A DNA stretch of 64,000 nucleotides from Lithobates sylvaticus (GCA_028564925.1 CM053030.1:379251833-379315832); one strand, 5' to 3'; counted from the stretch's first letter, positions 46,672-58,460 are shown. Translations and numbers: made by a program. Notes: generated from the sequence alone by a model not told the origin.

Positions 46672-49108
46672 TAAAAGTGGGAAAAGTCCAGGGCCAGATG
46701 GGTACACGTCCCTATATTTTAAAAAGTTCCTTGGAACCTTGACGCTCTACTTCCATCTATATATGAACTCCATTGGGGGAGGAATGAAGATACGCAAGGA
46801 AGCTCTGGGGGCCTATATAATAATCTTGGCAAAGGAAAGGAAGGATCCAACATTATGCTCCAGCTTTAGGCCAATTTCCCTGATTAATGAAGATGTAAAA
46901 ATCTACACAGGGATCTTGGCTGAAAGATTGAAGCTGTATATGCCAGATTGTATAGAGAGGGATCAGGCAGGCTTCGTCCCCGGTAGGGAAGCAAGGGATA
47001 ATATATTAGGGACAACCCTTTTATTGCATGAAGCAAAAAAGGGAAATAAATCTGTTCTCTTCCTATCAGTAGATGCCAAAAGGCCTTTGATAGGGTAGAT
47101 TGGGAATATATGCTGCAGACACTATATAAATTTGGCCTAGGTCCACGAATGCTTAGGTGGATAGAGGCTTTATATTCCAACCCTACTGCCCAAATTCAGG
47201 TGAATGGAACTTTGTCAGACACATTTAGGCTCCATAATGGGATGTGCCAGGGATGCCCACTCTCTCCCCTACTTTTTGTGTTTTCTTTAGAACCCCTCCT
47301 AGCATCTATAAGAGCGAATTATGAAAATTGAAGGTATAGAAGTCTCTGAGCAAGAGAATAAGATATCTACGTTTGCAGATGATATTATGCTATATATAAG
47401 GAATCCCAAGCAATCACTCCCAAAGATCCTGGAAGAACTGGGTGAATCCGGGGCGGTTTCGAATTTTAAGATCAATAGGTAGAAAACGGAGATACTAAAT
47501 ATTTGTTTCTCCCCCAAAGGAGAGAAGAGAACTTAAAGCTCTTTTCCTCTTTGTGTGGAAGGAAAAAGGACTAAAATATCTGGGAGTATTTCTATCAGTA
47601 TCAACGGTATCAACAGCAGACTTATAGCAGGATAATTATTTATCTCTCTTGAATAAAATTAAACAAGACCTGAAAGGATATCCTGCACATAGACTGTCAT
47701 GGTTTGGTAGGATAAGTGTAATCAAAATGATGATCCACACAAAAGCCCTATACATCTTTCAAAGCCTTTCCGATTAATATCCATGGGGCCTATTTTGATA
47801 TTATTAGATCCTTGCTGCAGAAATTTGTATGGAATAAAAGAGAAAGTTGTATTTCCTATAAAACAATAAGTAGATCTAAAGATAATGGGGGGTGCTCCTC
47901 CCTGATCTTCAGAAATACCATGCAGCAGCAGTACTGAGGAGAATTCTGGATTGGGTTCATAATGTTCCACATAAAAAATGGGTATCACTGGAAGATAATA
48001 TGAGTAAAGTCGCCCTAGGTCAGATCATCTGGATTCAAAAGGAATATAGAGGTCTCCCTAGAGAAATTGCACCAATTACAACAGAAACTTTAAGAGCATG
48101 GGATATGGTACTCAAGGGTACGTCAGGGCAATACAATGGCCCCTTGATGCCCGTGAAAGGAAATAATTATTTCCCCCCAGGGAAAGATAATAAACTGTAT
48201 TTAAAATGGACCCACACGGACCAATTGAGATTAAGAGATGTCCTAAAAGCAAACGCTTTTTGTTCATTAGTAGAATTACGAGAAAAATATGGTGCAACAC
48301 CATGGGATGGCTGGAAATACAGACAGCTCCAACACTTTATAGGATCACTTCCAAAACCCCTTCGCTCAGCTGGTAGGTTAAATCCATGGGAAAGATTAGT
48401 TGACCAGGGGGGGGGGGGGGGGGGGGGGGGGTAAGCAGACAGGGGATCTCTAGAATATATAGGATGCTGATAACTTCTATAGATGATGGGTTAATGTGTC
48501 CCTTGGTGAGGTGGGAAATAGAACTGAACCAATCAGTATCAGAGATGCTGAAAGGAAAGGTTATGGACTATGACCACTCCACCTCAATGGACACAAGGAT
48601 AAAATAAATTAATTATAAACTATTGACTAAGTGGTACTATGTTCCATCCAAAATGCATAAAATGAATCATGATCTATCACCTTTATGTTGGAGGGAATGT
48701 GGGGAGGAATGAACCCATGCCCATATATGGTGGTAGTGTAGTTTGATCCCGCCATACTGGGTGGAAGTGTTGGATTTAATTAAAAATATTGATGGGACGG
48801 AAATAGAATTAGACCCCTGGAAATGCCTGTTCCATGCGATTGGAGGTTCTAGGAAGAAGTATAGAGCAGCTCTTACTCCATTTCTGCTGAATGCAGCGAA
48901 AGCACTAATCCCGAAACATTGGAAAACAAAGGAAATACCAATAATAAAGGATTGGTTTAGAGAAATTGATAGAACGAGGACAATGGAAGAATTAATATGT
49001 TTCCAAAGGGATGCAGAAACAAGATCTCAGGGAACTTGGAATAAATGGCTAGAATTTAAACAGTCCCTGATTTATTTGGGAATTATGGGGAATATAGGGA
49101 GTACTTAG
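46672..49108 (+). pseudogene. L1-type ORF2, reverse transcriptase and C-terminus (second part)
   Basis: Resumes with KSPGPDGYTSLYFKKF (RT opening block, about 46684), then FRPISLINEDVKIYTGILAE and QAGFVPGREARDN (about 46960-47000). It continues VLFLSVDAKR (first catalytic Asp region, about 47056-47090), MCQGCPLSPLLFVFSLEPLL (about 47241-47300) and FADDIMLYIRN (catalytic FADD, 47372-47383). Later: KYLGVFLS (about 47574), SWFGRISVIKMMI (47698) and a C-terminal part with CWRECGEE (about 48690). Frame changes occur around 47090, 47320 and 47490 and at a G-run of 24 (48407-48430). Domain order and length match L1-type ORF2. Confidence 0.9.
48407..48430. repeat. Poly-G run of 24
   Basis: Lies within the ORF2 C-terminal region. 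Runs of G or C also occur at 37061-37072, 42749-42762 and 49140-49152. Confidence 0.9.
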
Positions 49109-49438
49109 GGGCTTGTCCCCTGATGTCCTCCCTCCATGCCCCCCCCCCCCTCATGAAGGAAAGGGCAATATGATTCTCCCCCTACCTCCCTCTCCCCTTT
49201 TCTCTTTTTTTTTTCTCTTTGCACAATTTGAAGGAGGATAGTAATGGGGATAGAGGGATGAGAATCTCTCCTCTCTTCCCCTCTAAAGTAAGATAAATAG
49301 ACACGCGTAAGAGGGGTATAGATTTGTTTATATTGGGGTAATGTAGTTCACATAAAGATATAAGAAAAGGGAAAGGAAAGGCAAGGAGGGAAACTCCCCT
49401 CCCCCCCTTTTTTTTGCACAATTTGAAGGAGGACAGTA
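49109..49438 (+). other. L1 3' untranslated tail
   Basis: Polypyrimidine-rich, with TTTTTTTGCACAATTTGAAGGAGGA present twice (about 49212 and 49410), giving a ~200-bp direct repeat. No poly-A tail is seen before the next element. Confidence 0.5.
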
Positions 49439-49498
49439 CAGGGGGTCCCAGACTTACGAACGCCCAACTTACGAACCACTCCTACTTACGAACAGGGT
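49439..49498. mobile_element. Truncated MITE end (CTTACGAAC repeats)
   Basis: CAGGGGGTCCCAGACTTACG with three ACTTACGAAC units, a recognisable start of a widespread terminal-repeat family. It is cut off after 60 bp by a Harbinger-type arm. Confidence 0.5.
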
Positions 49499-49999
49499 GC
49501 TGCGGGCCGCAGGGCCCCCCTTTCCCCAGGGCACCCCCCATGTTGAGGGCACGCGGCCTGGTACGGCTCAGGGGGGGCGCTCGCTCATCCCCACGCCCTT
49601 TCCTGACCGGCCGGGCTGCATGCTCAGATAAGGGTCTGATATGGATTTGGGGGGGCCCCCACGCCGTATTTTCGGCGCAGGGATTCCCCTTTAAATCCAT
49701 ACCAGGTGACGGGGCTAGCGTGGCAGCATTCACTGCCTTCGCTAGCCCCGTCTACCTGGAGTCACTTTCTAAATGAACAGACTTTCCTCCGTGTGTGGGC
49801 AAGTCCATTCATTTCAAAAGTCCCGCAGACTTTCGCCAAAACTCTGGCGGATTGTCCGCCGGAAAAGTCCGGGCATGTGTGGGCAAGTCCACACATTCGG
49901 AAAGTCCGGCGGACCTCCGCTGGAAAGTCCGGCGGTTTGTCCGTTGGACTAGGTCCGGCGGACCATCCCGCCGGAAAGTCCGAGCGTGTGTACGCCGCA
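49499..49999. mobile_element. Single arm of the Harbinger-type foldback family
   Basis: Matches the right arm of 26767-29066: CCCCATGTTGAGGGCACGCGGC, TTTTCGGCG, the AAGTCCGGCGGA-rich stretch and the terminus GTGTGTACGCCGCA at 49999 followed by TAA. The other terminus is missing. Confidence 0.75.
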
Positions 50000-51299
50000 T
50001 AAGGAGACTGCAGATTAAACAGCTAGAGAAACAACTATCTACTTGAGCAGGATGGATAAAGGGTGACAGATAATGTAACACTAGCTGTAAAGGATATTTT
50101 GATGTTAAATTGTGGGATGAATGTCAGGCACCACAACTATGGTAGTAAATTCTAAAACATGGGAAAAACACACAGAGAAATTAAAGTCAAATTGTATAGG
50201 AATAACAGAATTCATGACCCCTGCCCAAAAAGAATATTTTATATGTGGTCAGAGAAGAAAGATGGGATGAGCACTATGGCAGCCCACCTGATTATAGAAG
50301 CTAGAGTAAGTTAAAGCGGACCTTCAGTCATTTTTTCAACTTTGCATCTATTAAATCTTCTGCCTTTGTTGTTTTACCTTTTGGATAATAAAACATTTTT
50401 TTTTTTTCTGCCAGTAAATACCTTATACAGCCCACTTTATTTCTTGTCTGGTCGTTAGCCTAGGCTTATGACATCATGCACATCTCTCTCTCTCACTCTA
50501 GTGAGAGTTTGCCAGCAAGGGAGGGGGGTAGAGTGGAGGAGGGATGAGTCATAGGAGAGCCAAGGAGAGCTTCAGAGCCAGAGGGTGAAGATAACAGGAG
50601 ACTGCAACCAGACTTTGTGGAGCGAGATTTCTGCAGCATATTTGGCAAGTACAGAATCACAGAATATATAAAATAATATGCAAAGTGGTTGGAGGGAAGC
50701 TTCAGAATGGCAAAGATGTTTTTATTACACATTATGTGAGCAGACTGCAGTTCCTCTTTGAGTATATGAGTACAGTACATGGGATGCAATAGATATCAGA
50801 GAATAAAATAAGCAAAGCATAATTTAGGGAATTAAAACTAACTTAAGCAGGGAAATTTTGATGAGAGTTAAAAGAAAGTGAGAGAATGTTATGTATGTGT
50901 TGTGTAAAAATGGTTAAAATGGTTAAAATATATGGGTATTATGCAGCATTTATTCCCACCTTCTTTGTATGTCCTCTAACTCTGTGTATATGTGTCCTTT
51001 CTGTTTCCCAAGAAAGGAATGTGCCGGAGACATAAGGGCGATAAGACCAAATAATATAATGTATGCTACCTGTTTTGTTTAGAAAAGAACATTATGTGCT
51101 GGCTTAATTAATGTGATAAACAATGTGATCACAGTTATTTTGAATCTCTTTTCCAATCCTGGCAAAATTAAGGGTACATTTAAGTTAAAAGTCCATGTAA
51201 TACTAAAGTAACACAAATTAAACAACCTTTGATCGTGAAAACAGTGCATTAAAAGAAGGGAAACTTTGTTTTTTATGAGGTAATTCACATTATTGCAAA
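50000..51299. other. No recognised gene; dispersed-repeat-like stretch 50310-50770
   Basis: The segment starting AAAGCGGACCTTCAGTCA (50316) and ending GCAGTTCCTCTTTGA (about 50760) has inverted edges of the kind common in frog dispersed repeats, but it could not be classified. The rest is AT-rich without frames. Confidence 0.35.
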
Positions 51300-51535
51300 T
51301 TGGATCCGGGTTTCTTTGCATTCAATTCGCATAGCAGGAGATTGTGACCGGCTCTCTATGAAGCCGGCTCACACTCCTCCGGAGCAGCTCCGGTGCGAAT
51401 TGCACAGGAGCCCTGTGCGTCTTTTGGTCCATTTCAGGTCTGAATTCAGCCAAAAATTCGGGCCTAAAATGGTGAATGGAGACACATCGGACTTCTGCTG
51501 TGAGCCGCTGCAATCTCCAGTGTGAACCCAGCCTT
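51300..51535. mobile_element. MITE fragment ending GTGTGAACCCAGCC
   Basis: A GC-rich block with internal hairpins (GACCGGCTCTC facing GAAGCCGGCTC). It ends with the complement of GGCTGGGTTCACAC, the same kind of terminus as the fragment at 59360. The other end is not evident. Confidence 0.45.
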
Positions 51536-52412
51536 AAGGAAATGTATCTGAATCATTGAAATTAGGGTGTGATATTGAGATTAACACTTGAGTATTAATT
51601 TCTGATATGATGTTGACAATTTTATTAATGAAAAAGATATAATATAATTGGTTTAGGTAACCTTTAGTTCTGTAGGAAATAGAATACCAGTTGTTAGAAA
51701 AATGTGTGATGTGGAGTTATTTCAACCCAAGATAAAGTGCTGTTATACTACAGCTGCAATAATACCTAATATAGCCTAGATGGATGGGATACATAAGAAC
51801 CTTTTCTACCAAAATGAAAACTAAAGAACTGATAATAACTTGATGTGAAAGTAATAAATAAAATTATAGCTATAAAGTACCTACGTCCTATCAAATCAAG
51901 AAAATTAGCAAAAAGCTGTTGTTTTAGAGGCAGAAATGGACTTTCATGGTACAGTTTGAACTTACAAACTTACTTAGGGTGTAACACGTAACATGCTCCT
52001 ATGCATTTGCCTCCCTCCTGCCGCCAGAACTCTTCACCCTGCATCCACTGTCAGATTTTGAAAACGGCACGGCTGTGTGGGGCTCTGCGCACACGGCTGC
52101 GTCATTCACTTGAGAAAAAAATTGTGAATGAATGAATGAACTACAAGCCCCGAAATTGAGCAAAAAGCTGTTGTTTTAGAGGCAGAAATGGACTTTCATG
52201 GGTACAGTATGAACTTATAATACACAGACAGAAATGTTAAAAAATACAGATTTATTGGATAAATGCATTAAAAATTGTTCTATTGAGAAACAACAGATTT
52301 AATGGTTGAATCACTAGATGAAAATAGAGGAAGGAAAGCCCAAAATAGAAAACTGATGCAGCCATCATACTGTATCTAAGAATTGGTAATTGGCAATACG
52401 GTAAATGTTTGC
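51536..52412. other. No recognised feature
   Basis: AT-rich. The phrase AGCAAAAAGCTGTTGTTTTAGAGGCAGAAATGGACTTTCATG occurs twice (51906 and 52158), marking a ~250-bp direct duplication. Confidence 0.45.
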
Positions 52413-52428
52413 TTTTGGGTTAAATACT

Positions 52429-53997
52429 AGTGAAAAAAACAAAGTGAAACACCGCGCTGATCCCTACCTCAAAGCATAAAACTCACTAACATTGATCAGG
52501 ATAAGTGATATCAATATAACAGTCCGAGTGAGAAAATAAATATAAACAATAAACCCTAAAGCAGCAGCTAAAAAATTGTGAGATATACACAATCAATGGA
52601 CAAAATAATACAAAAAGCCGCGCTATTACCTAAATTAGAAAATAATAACAATGAATGGTGCAAATAAATAATATGAAAAGCCTAAAGCAGTATCATGTGA
52701 TATGTTCCAATTAATACGTAAAAAGTCCAGTGGATTAATGAATAAAACCTAGAACAATTAATGTAATATGAAATAATCAAAGAAAAGTCCAGTATGGAAA
52801 ACATAAATCCAAACGTGACAAAGTGAAAATCCAAAAAAAGTAGTGACTGTCGTGATCCACCACCAGATGTTGAATGTGCTTACCAGAGGGCAAGCTAATA
52901 TAGGCCCATAAGTTGATGTCAGGATGAGTCGCAGCCAAATAGACCCCAAATATGATCTCCTTCACAGGGTTAACCAGAAACGGAAAGCGGGCTGACAATC
53001 CTCCTTGGGACCGATAATACCAGGGGCAACCTCCGGTTGATAACGAACCAACAAACTCTTAATAGCCAATTCGGACATGTAGGAAAAAAAGGGATGCTCC
53101 CATAGTGTGATATCAGGGTAAAAATTTTATTCAATAAAAGACACTCCTACTTACATCAAGGCGAAAATCAATAAGCAGGAAAATAAGAGATAAAAACATA
53201 TGCCGGCCGGCAATTCGTACACCCGCTCAAACGCGGAACGCGATGACGTCAGCGCGTCAGCCTCCCTACGTCGTTTCGTCCAATGACGTCTTCTGGGGAA
53301 CGTTCCCCAGAAGACGTCATTGGACGAAACGACGTAGGGAGGCTGACGCGCTGACGTCATCGCGTTCCGCGTTTGAGCGGGTGTACGAATTGCCGGCCGG
53401 CATATGTTTTTATCTCTTATTTTCCTGCTTATTGATTTTCGCCTTGATGTAAGTAGGAGTGTCTTTTATTGAATAAAATTTTTACCCTGATATCACACTA
53501 TGGGAGCATCCCTTTTTTTCCTACATGTCCGAATTGGCTATTAAGAGTTTGTTGGTTCGTTATCAACCGGAGGTTGCCCCTGGTATTATCGGTCCCAAGG
53601 AGGATTGTCAGCCCGCTTTCCGTTTCTGGTTAACCCTGTGAAGGAGATCATATTTGGGGTCTATTTGGCTGCGACTCATCCTGACATCAACTTATGGGCC
53701 TATATTAGCTTGCCCTCTGGTAAGCACATTCAACATCTGGTGGTGGATCACGACAGTCACTACTTTTTTTGGATTTTCACTTTGTCACGTTTGGATTTAT
53801 GTTTTCCATACTGGACTTTTCTTTGATTATTTCATATTACATTAATTGTTCTAGGTTTTATTCATTAATCCACTGGACTTTTTACGTATTAATTGGAACA
53901 TATCACATGATACTGCTTTAGGCTTTTCATATTATTTATTTGCACCATTCATTGTTATTATTTTCTAATTTAGGTAATAGCGCGGCTTTTTGTATTA
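52429..53997. mobile_element. Palindromic element, two 0.7-kb arms, no protein, with TSD
   Basis: 52601-54002 is an inverted repeat with no spacer, centred between 53301 and 53302. Every stretch I compared is identical in the two arms. TTTTGGGTTAAATACT flanks the unit at 52413-52428 and 53998-54013. The left 172 bp (52429-52600) lie outside the palindrome but resemble a diverged direct copy of the arm end (CCGCGCT..., then CCTAAAGCAG... in both). A hammerhead-like motif lies in each arm next to the centre. No protein-coding sequence was recognised; mirrored frames are shadows. I infer a PLE-related non-autonomous retroelement. Confidence 0.65.
53305..53342 (+). ncRNA. Hammerhead-like motif at palindrome centre
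   Basis: CAGAAGA (53308-53314, consensus CTGANGA with A for T, as in the PLE left arm), a short stem GTC...GAC, GAAAC (53326-53330), loop GAC, GTA and GGGAGG. The mirror copy is on the minus strand at 53261-53298. Confidence 0.5.
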
Positions 53998-54013
53998 TTT
54001 TGGGTTAAATACT

Positions 54014-55436
54014 GCTTTAAGAGATCTAACCACACCTATCCACGACACATTGTCATAATGAAACTCCAAAATGTATTTTGCTCCAATAAAAAAAAAAAAA
54101 AATCTTCAAATTGTCTTTTATTTCTGTGGAGTCAAGTGGATTGTCTATAGTCACAAATATCCACCTGCAACTTTTGTATGTGCCTGGAGTTTATAAGAAA
54201 AGTTTTGACCAATAATTAATCAAGCTGAAACATAAATGTTACTGTACTATTGGTTGTTCCCATGTCAGTGGAATCTTGGCTCATGTATGACAAATTTAAA
54301 GGAGAAGTACAGCCAAAGCTTGCTTGGCTGTACTTCTCCTGTGGATCACAGGAATGCAGTTCGTTCTGCACTCATGTGACCTGTTTTCAGCAGACAGGGG
54401 ACTGAAGACTGCTGTCAGCTGACGTCACAGAGACGGTCCAGGCTGGGGCACGATCGCGACACTGGGGTGGACCGGCACTCGGCTTAGCCTTTCAGAGAGC
54501 TGCTGTGAGCCTGAATAGGCTCAGAGAGCCTGAGACTGACAGTCACCAGCTTTCTGCTCAGGGGGATCTGAGAACTGAGCAATCAGTGGTGTTTAGTCGC
54601 TGAATTCTCAGCGTTAGAGCCAGCAGGGGGCATCCATCTAGGTAAATATAATTCTAAAAAAAGAATACGTCTCTTTTAAAAGAATTCTGCATGGAACAAA
54701 CAACTTCATTATAGTGCTAGTCTTAGTGAAACCATTTGGCTTTAAATTATTCTATTTCATCAAGAGCTTTTTTCTAGATCGTTAATTTTATTTTGTAACA
54801 TCTAATTAGGAATTCTGTATTCCATTCTTGCCATTTTTATAATTTAATTCACATAATTAACCCTGTGTACAGATTGTTTAGGTAAAAATTCTCATAGGTT
54901 GTATCTTCATTATTCTATACATACGTGTCAAAGAGTTTCAAAAGGAAACTATAATGGCTTGGGTCAATTTTATTATCAACTTATAATTTTATAAACATGT
55001 TTCATATCTTTGGTGTTAAATGCATATAAAATCTTTATTTTTTAATTAAACATTTAATGCAGGGGCACTTAAAGCGGAGTTTCACCCAAAAGTGGAACTT
55101 TCACTCATTTCATTCCTCCCCCTCCAGTGCCACATTTGGCAGCTTTCGGGGGGGGGGGGGGGGACAGGACAGGATACCTGTCTTTGACAGGTATCCTGTT
55201 CCCACTTCCGGGAGCCACAGCCGAAGGGTATTGATGTCACTGCAAGGTGTTACCGGGCCAGTAGGAGAGAGGAACAGAGCCTCACTAATGCGCAGTAGGG
55301 TTCCCAGCATTAAGCCATACGGCTACACTGCCGGGTGCCCTTACCCACAATGGCGGCAGCAGGATCTGATAGCTGATGGAAACATCAGCTGCTATGCCAA
55401 CATTGCTGGACTCCAGGACAGGTAAGAGTCCTATTA
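54014..55436. other. Dispersed-repeat remnants, no gene
   Basis: At 54301-54342 GGAGAAGTACAGCCAA faces TTGGCTGTACTTCTCC as a hairpin, starting a repeat-like block to about 54660. From 55070, AAGCGGAGTTTCACCCAAAA begins another dispersed frog-type repeat running to the TTAA element, with a G-run at 55149-55162. Between them (54660-55065) is AT-rich sequence with nothing recognisable. Confidence 0.4.
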
Positions 55437-55440
55437 TTAA

Positions 55441-56282
55441 CCACTAGCTGACCAGCCGCCACAGTTATAATGCGGCAGGTTGGCTCAGCTGGGCAAATTG
55501 CACCTGCCCCGGCAAGCACCCGCAATCGCTTGTGACAGAGCGAGAACCGGGATCTGTGTGTGCAAACGCACAAATCCCAGTTCTCGCAGGGGAGAGAAGG
55601 CAGATCGTGTGTTCATACTAAGTATGAACACCGATCTCTCTCCTCCCCTAGTCAGTCCCATCCCCTAGAGTTATAACACCCCTTAGGGAACAAATGTAAC
55701 CCCTTGAGCTGCCCCTAGTGTTAACCCCTTGCCTGCCAGTGATCGCTGTACAAATGTCAATGGTCCCAAAATAGTGTCAAAAGTGTCCAATCTGTTCGCC
55801 GCAATGTCGCAGTCCTGATAAAAATCTCAGATCACCGCCATTACTAGTAACAAAAAAAAATAATAATAAAAAAATACATAAATCTATCCCCTATTTTGTA
55901 GACGCTATAACTTTTGCGCAAACCAATCAATATGCGCTTATTGTGATTTTTTTACTAAAAATCTGTAGAAGAAAAATACATATCGACCTAAAAATTTTTT
56001 AATTAAATTGTTTTTAAATTGGGATATTTATTATAGCAAAAACTACAAAATATTGTGTTTTTTGCAAAACTGACGCTTTTTTTATAGCGCATAAAATAAA
56101 AACTGCAGAGGTGATCAAATACCACCAAAAGAAAGCTCTATTTGTGGGGGGAAAAAAGGGCATAAATTTTCTTTAGGTACAATGTCGCACGACCGCGCAA
56201 TTGTCAGTTAAAGCAACGCAGTGCCGTATAGCAAAAAATGGCCTGGTCAGGAAGGGGGCAAATCCTTCCAGGGCTGAAGTGG
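55441..56282. mobile_element. TTAA-type non-autonomous DNA element
   Basis: Begins CCACTAGCTGACCAGCCGCC after TTAA (55437-55440) and ends GGGCTGAAGTGG before ATAA, a one-base-altered target copy. The interior parallels 3740-4703: CCGCCATTACTAGTAA, CTATCCCCTATTTTGTAGAC and CAAAAGAAAGCTCTATTTGT. Confidence 0.75.
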
Positions 56283-57169
56283 ATAAAAGCCAGCAGCTGC
56301 AGTATGTGTAGCTGCTGGCTTTTAATTTTTGCAGTGGTGGGCGGACCTCCGTTTTAACACACTAGATTCACAGCGCATTAATGGTATTCTAGATCAAGAG
56401 TACAGAATAAGTCATTTGCCTTCAGACTCTCTTTAAAATTGCATCTAGACCAAAAAAATAATATGTAATATATTGCAGATTTCCAGTCCTTAGATGTGGT
56501 AGCTGCATTAGTAATCTTATTTTTCAGGTGTTTCCCCTTATGTTTCACCTGGTGACCCTGGAAGCAACACACTTTCTATCCTAGAATGACAGCACTCACT
56601 CTCCATACTGTATCTTGGAGCAGCAACACTGTCACCCTAGTCTGCTCTCCTGACCTAGACCATAAGCATATCTTCATCTGGATTACATAGATTTGTTTTG
56701 TGGTTTACAAAAAATACTTGGAAAGATAACCTTGTTTGAGATTTTGGCAAGATTAACAGAAACTTCTGTACTTGCAGAAAATGTACTTTGCATGAAAAAA
56801 GACTGTTAGGCTTTAATATTACACTTTTGTTCTTGGGTTTAGATATATTTTAAATGTGAGTGAAAGATCTCCAGAGAACCACCCTAAACAAAGCAGGCAG
56901 CAACAGTCAGAAAGAGGGATGATTTACTTCTCTGACTTTTCCGACTCTGAAATTTTGACTTTGAGCAATGGAGCTGTGTAAACAACAGCATTTTAAAAGA
57001 ACAAATTAAGAATAGACAGGTTAACAACAGGAAAGGAAGATGTACATCTAAATAATAAATGGTGATATGTAACAGGAATTCATATTGAACAATAAAACAA
57101 AAACAAAATATGTGCTTGTGGTAAATTGTTAATGCTGCTGGACACTACACCTTTGATACCAAGCACTCA
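56283..57169. other. No recognised feature
   Basis: AT-rich DNA, no paired ends or protein similarity seen; possibly unique intergenic sequence. Confidence 0.4.
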
Positions 57170-57650
57170 TATAAATGAGTAATATGCAAAATATGATAAA
57201 AAAAAATTAAATTGATTGTGACAAAATAATGATGCAAAATAGTGACAAATGCACATTCAATAGTGTCCATAAATAGTCCAAAGTAACAAATTGTGAAAAA
57301 TTGTGAAAAAACTAATGAACACCACCAGAGAGAAAATGAAATAAAATAAAGTCCCAAACCCCATGATAAAGATGGAAAAAGCTCCCAGCATAGCCGAGGT
57401 GACACCAAAAACACCCACACCAAAGGCACGTGCCCCCGATAACAACATATCTGACTAAATAGGTGCACAGAGCCACACACACATGCTACCAGGCATGCGC
57501 AGTCAATTGTCTGCCATCTTTGGTATTGGAGGAAGACTCTGTTCCCTTCCATGGCATTCCTGTGACATGGATGTGCATTTGTCACTATTTTGCATCATTG
57601 TTTTGTCATGATCATTTTAATTTATTTTATCGTATCTTGCATAATACTTA
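57170..57650. repeat. Inverted repeat with ~80-bp arms
   Basis: 57180-57255 (ATGCAAAATATGATAAAAAA, then ATGATGCAAAATAGTGACAA) is mirrored by 57567-57645 (GTCACTATTTTGCATCAT...). The loop contains ATGCTACCAGGCATGCGCAG. It resembles the other palindromic insertions in shape but has no hammerhead core that I can see. Confidence 0.55.
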
Positions 57651-58199
57651 AGGGCACAGTTAATTATAAATGCGCTGAATTTAGAATGAATTCTTTTTTA
57701 CTTGACTACATAAAAATAAACTATTTTTGAACACACACAACAAATTTGAATAAAACAAAAATAGATTGTGTGTCTTTTACAAAAATCAATTGGCTCATTT
57801 CTTTAAAAAGAAAAAAAAAATGAATAATTTTCACTTGTCAAACATATAAGTGCCTAATAAAATAAAAATGTAGCACTAATTCTATTAGAAACGTTCCACA
57901 AGGTTTTAAACTAACGACAAATGTTTGCAACAATGCAACTTCCATCAGGATGTTGTTGTATTAATGCATCTGAAAGTTCTGATGTTGTGGCCACCACTAT
58001 ACAGTAGAACAAAACTCTCACTGGACACCCTGACCCCACATGAAAGAAGAGGTCAAAATGCACTTGGTTTACACACTCCTAAAACATGGAACCTCATGCA
58101 CCCAGTACTATGACAATATGTGGAGTGGAGTTGCAACTAAATTGGAATTGCAACACTTTAGTCTCTTAGGATCCAGACAGATGTTTACAGGCAGCCAGC
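57651..58199. other. No recognised feature
   Basis: AT-rich sequence with no protein similarity or clear repeat borders. Confidence 0.4.
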
Positions 58200-58410
58200 A
58201 AGTGTGAACTCATTAAATGGATCTGCGTAAAAATATGCTGCGCTGATTTATTTACCAAATAATCATTAACATAAAATACCAAATTAACATAAATCAGAAT
58301 TGTTCTATAGACATGAGCGTAATTATAATCAATTATAATTTTATAATAAAACATCACTGCATAACAGTCCTTCATATACTGTAAATGTCCGCGAATAAAC
58401 TGTGATACAC

Positions 58411-58460
58411 TCCCGGTGCCCCTGATGATGTCAGAATGACGAAACACAGTGGCTTGGTAG
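58411..58460 (+). ncRNA. Hammerhead-ribozyme-like motif with intact core
   Basis: CTGATGA (58422-58428) is followed by the stem GTCA-GAA-TGAC (58430-58440), then GAAAC (58441-58445) and ACAGTGGC. Both invariant core blocks match exactly and are joined by a perfect 4-bp helix II. The base after GT at the expected cleavage position is G, where family members have A, C or U. Helix I pairing is weak (GCC/GGC). Confidence 0.7.

Larger units (their letters stand above)
35040..49438 (+). mobile_element. L1/Tx1-type LINE (copy 2), split by an 8.2-kb insertion
   Basis: ORF1 (35086-36115), the ORF2 endonuclease (36666-38046) and the ORF2 reverse transcriptase plus C-terminus (46672-49108) are in order on the plus strand. 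The insertion of a Penelope-like palindrome (38047-46245) and a MITE (46262-46671) lies between the endonuclease linker and the RT. Without these the LINE would be about 5.8 kb, a normal full-length size. A tail of GCACAATTTGAAGGAGGA occurs twice (49220 and 49418), the second just before the next element. Multiple frame changes show it is dead. Confidence 0.85.
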
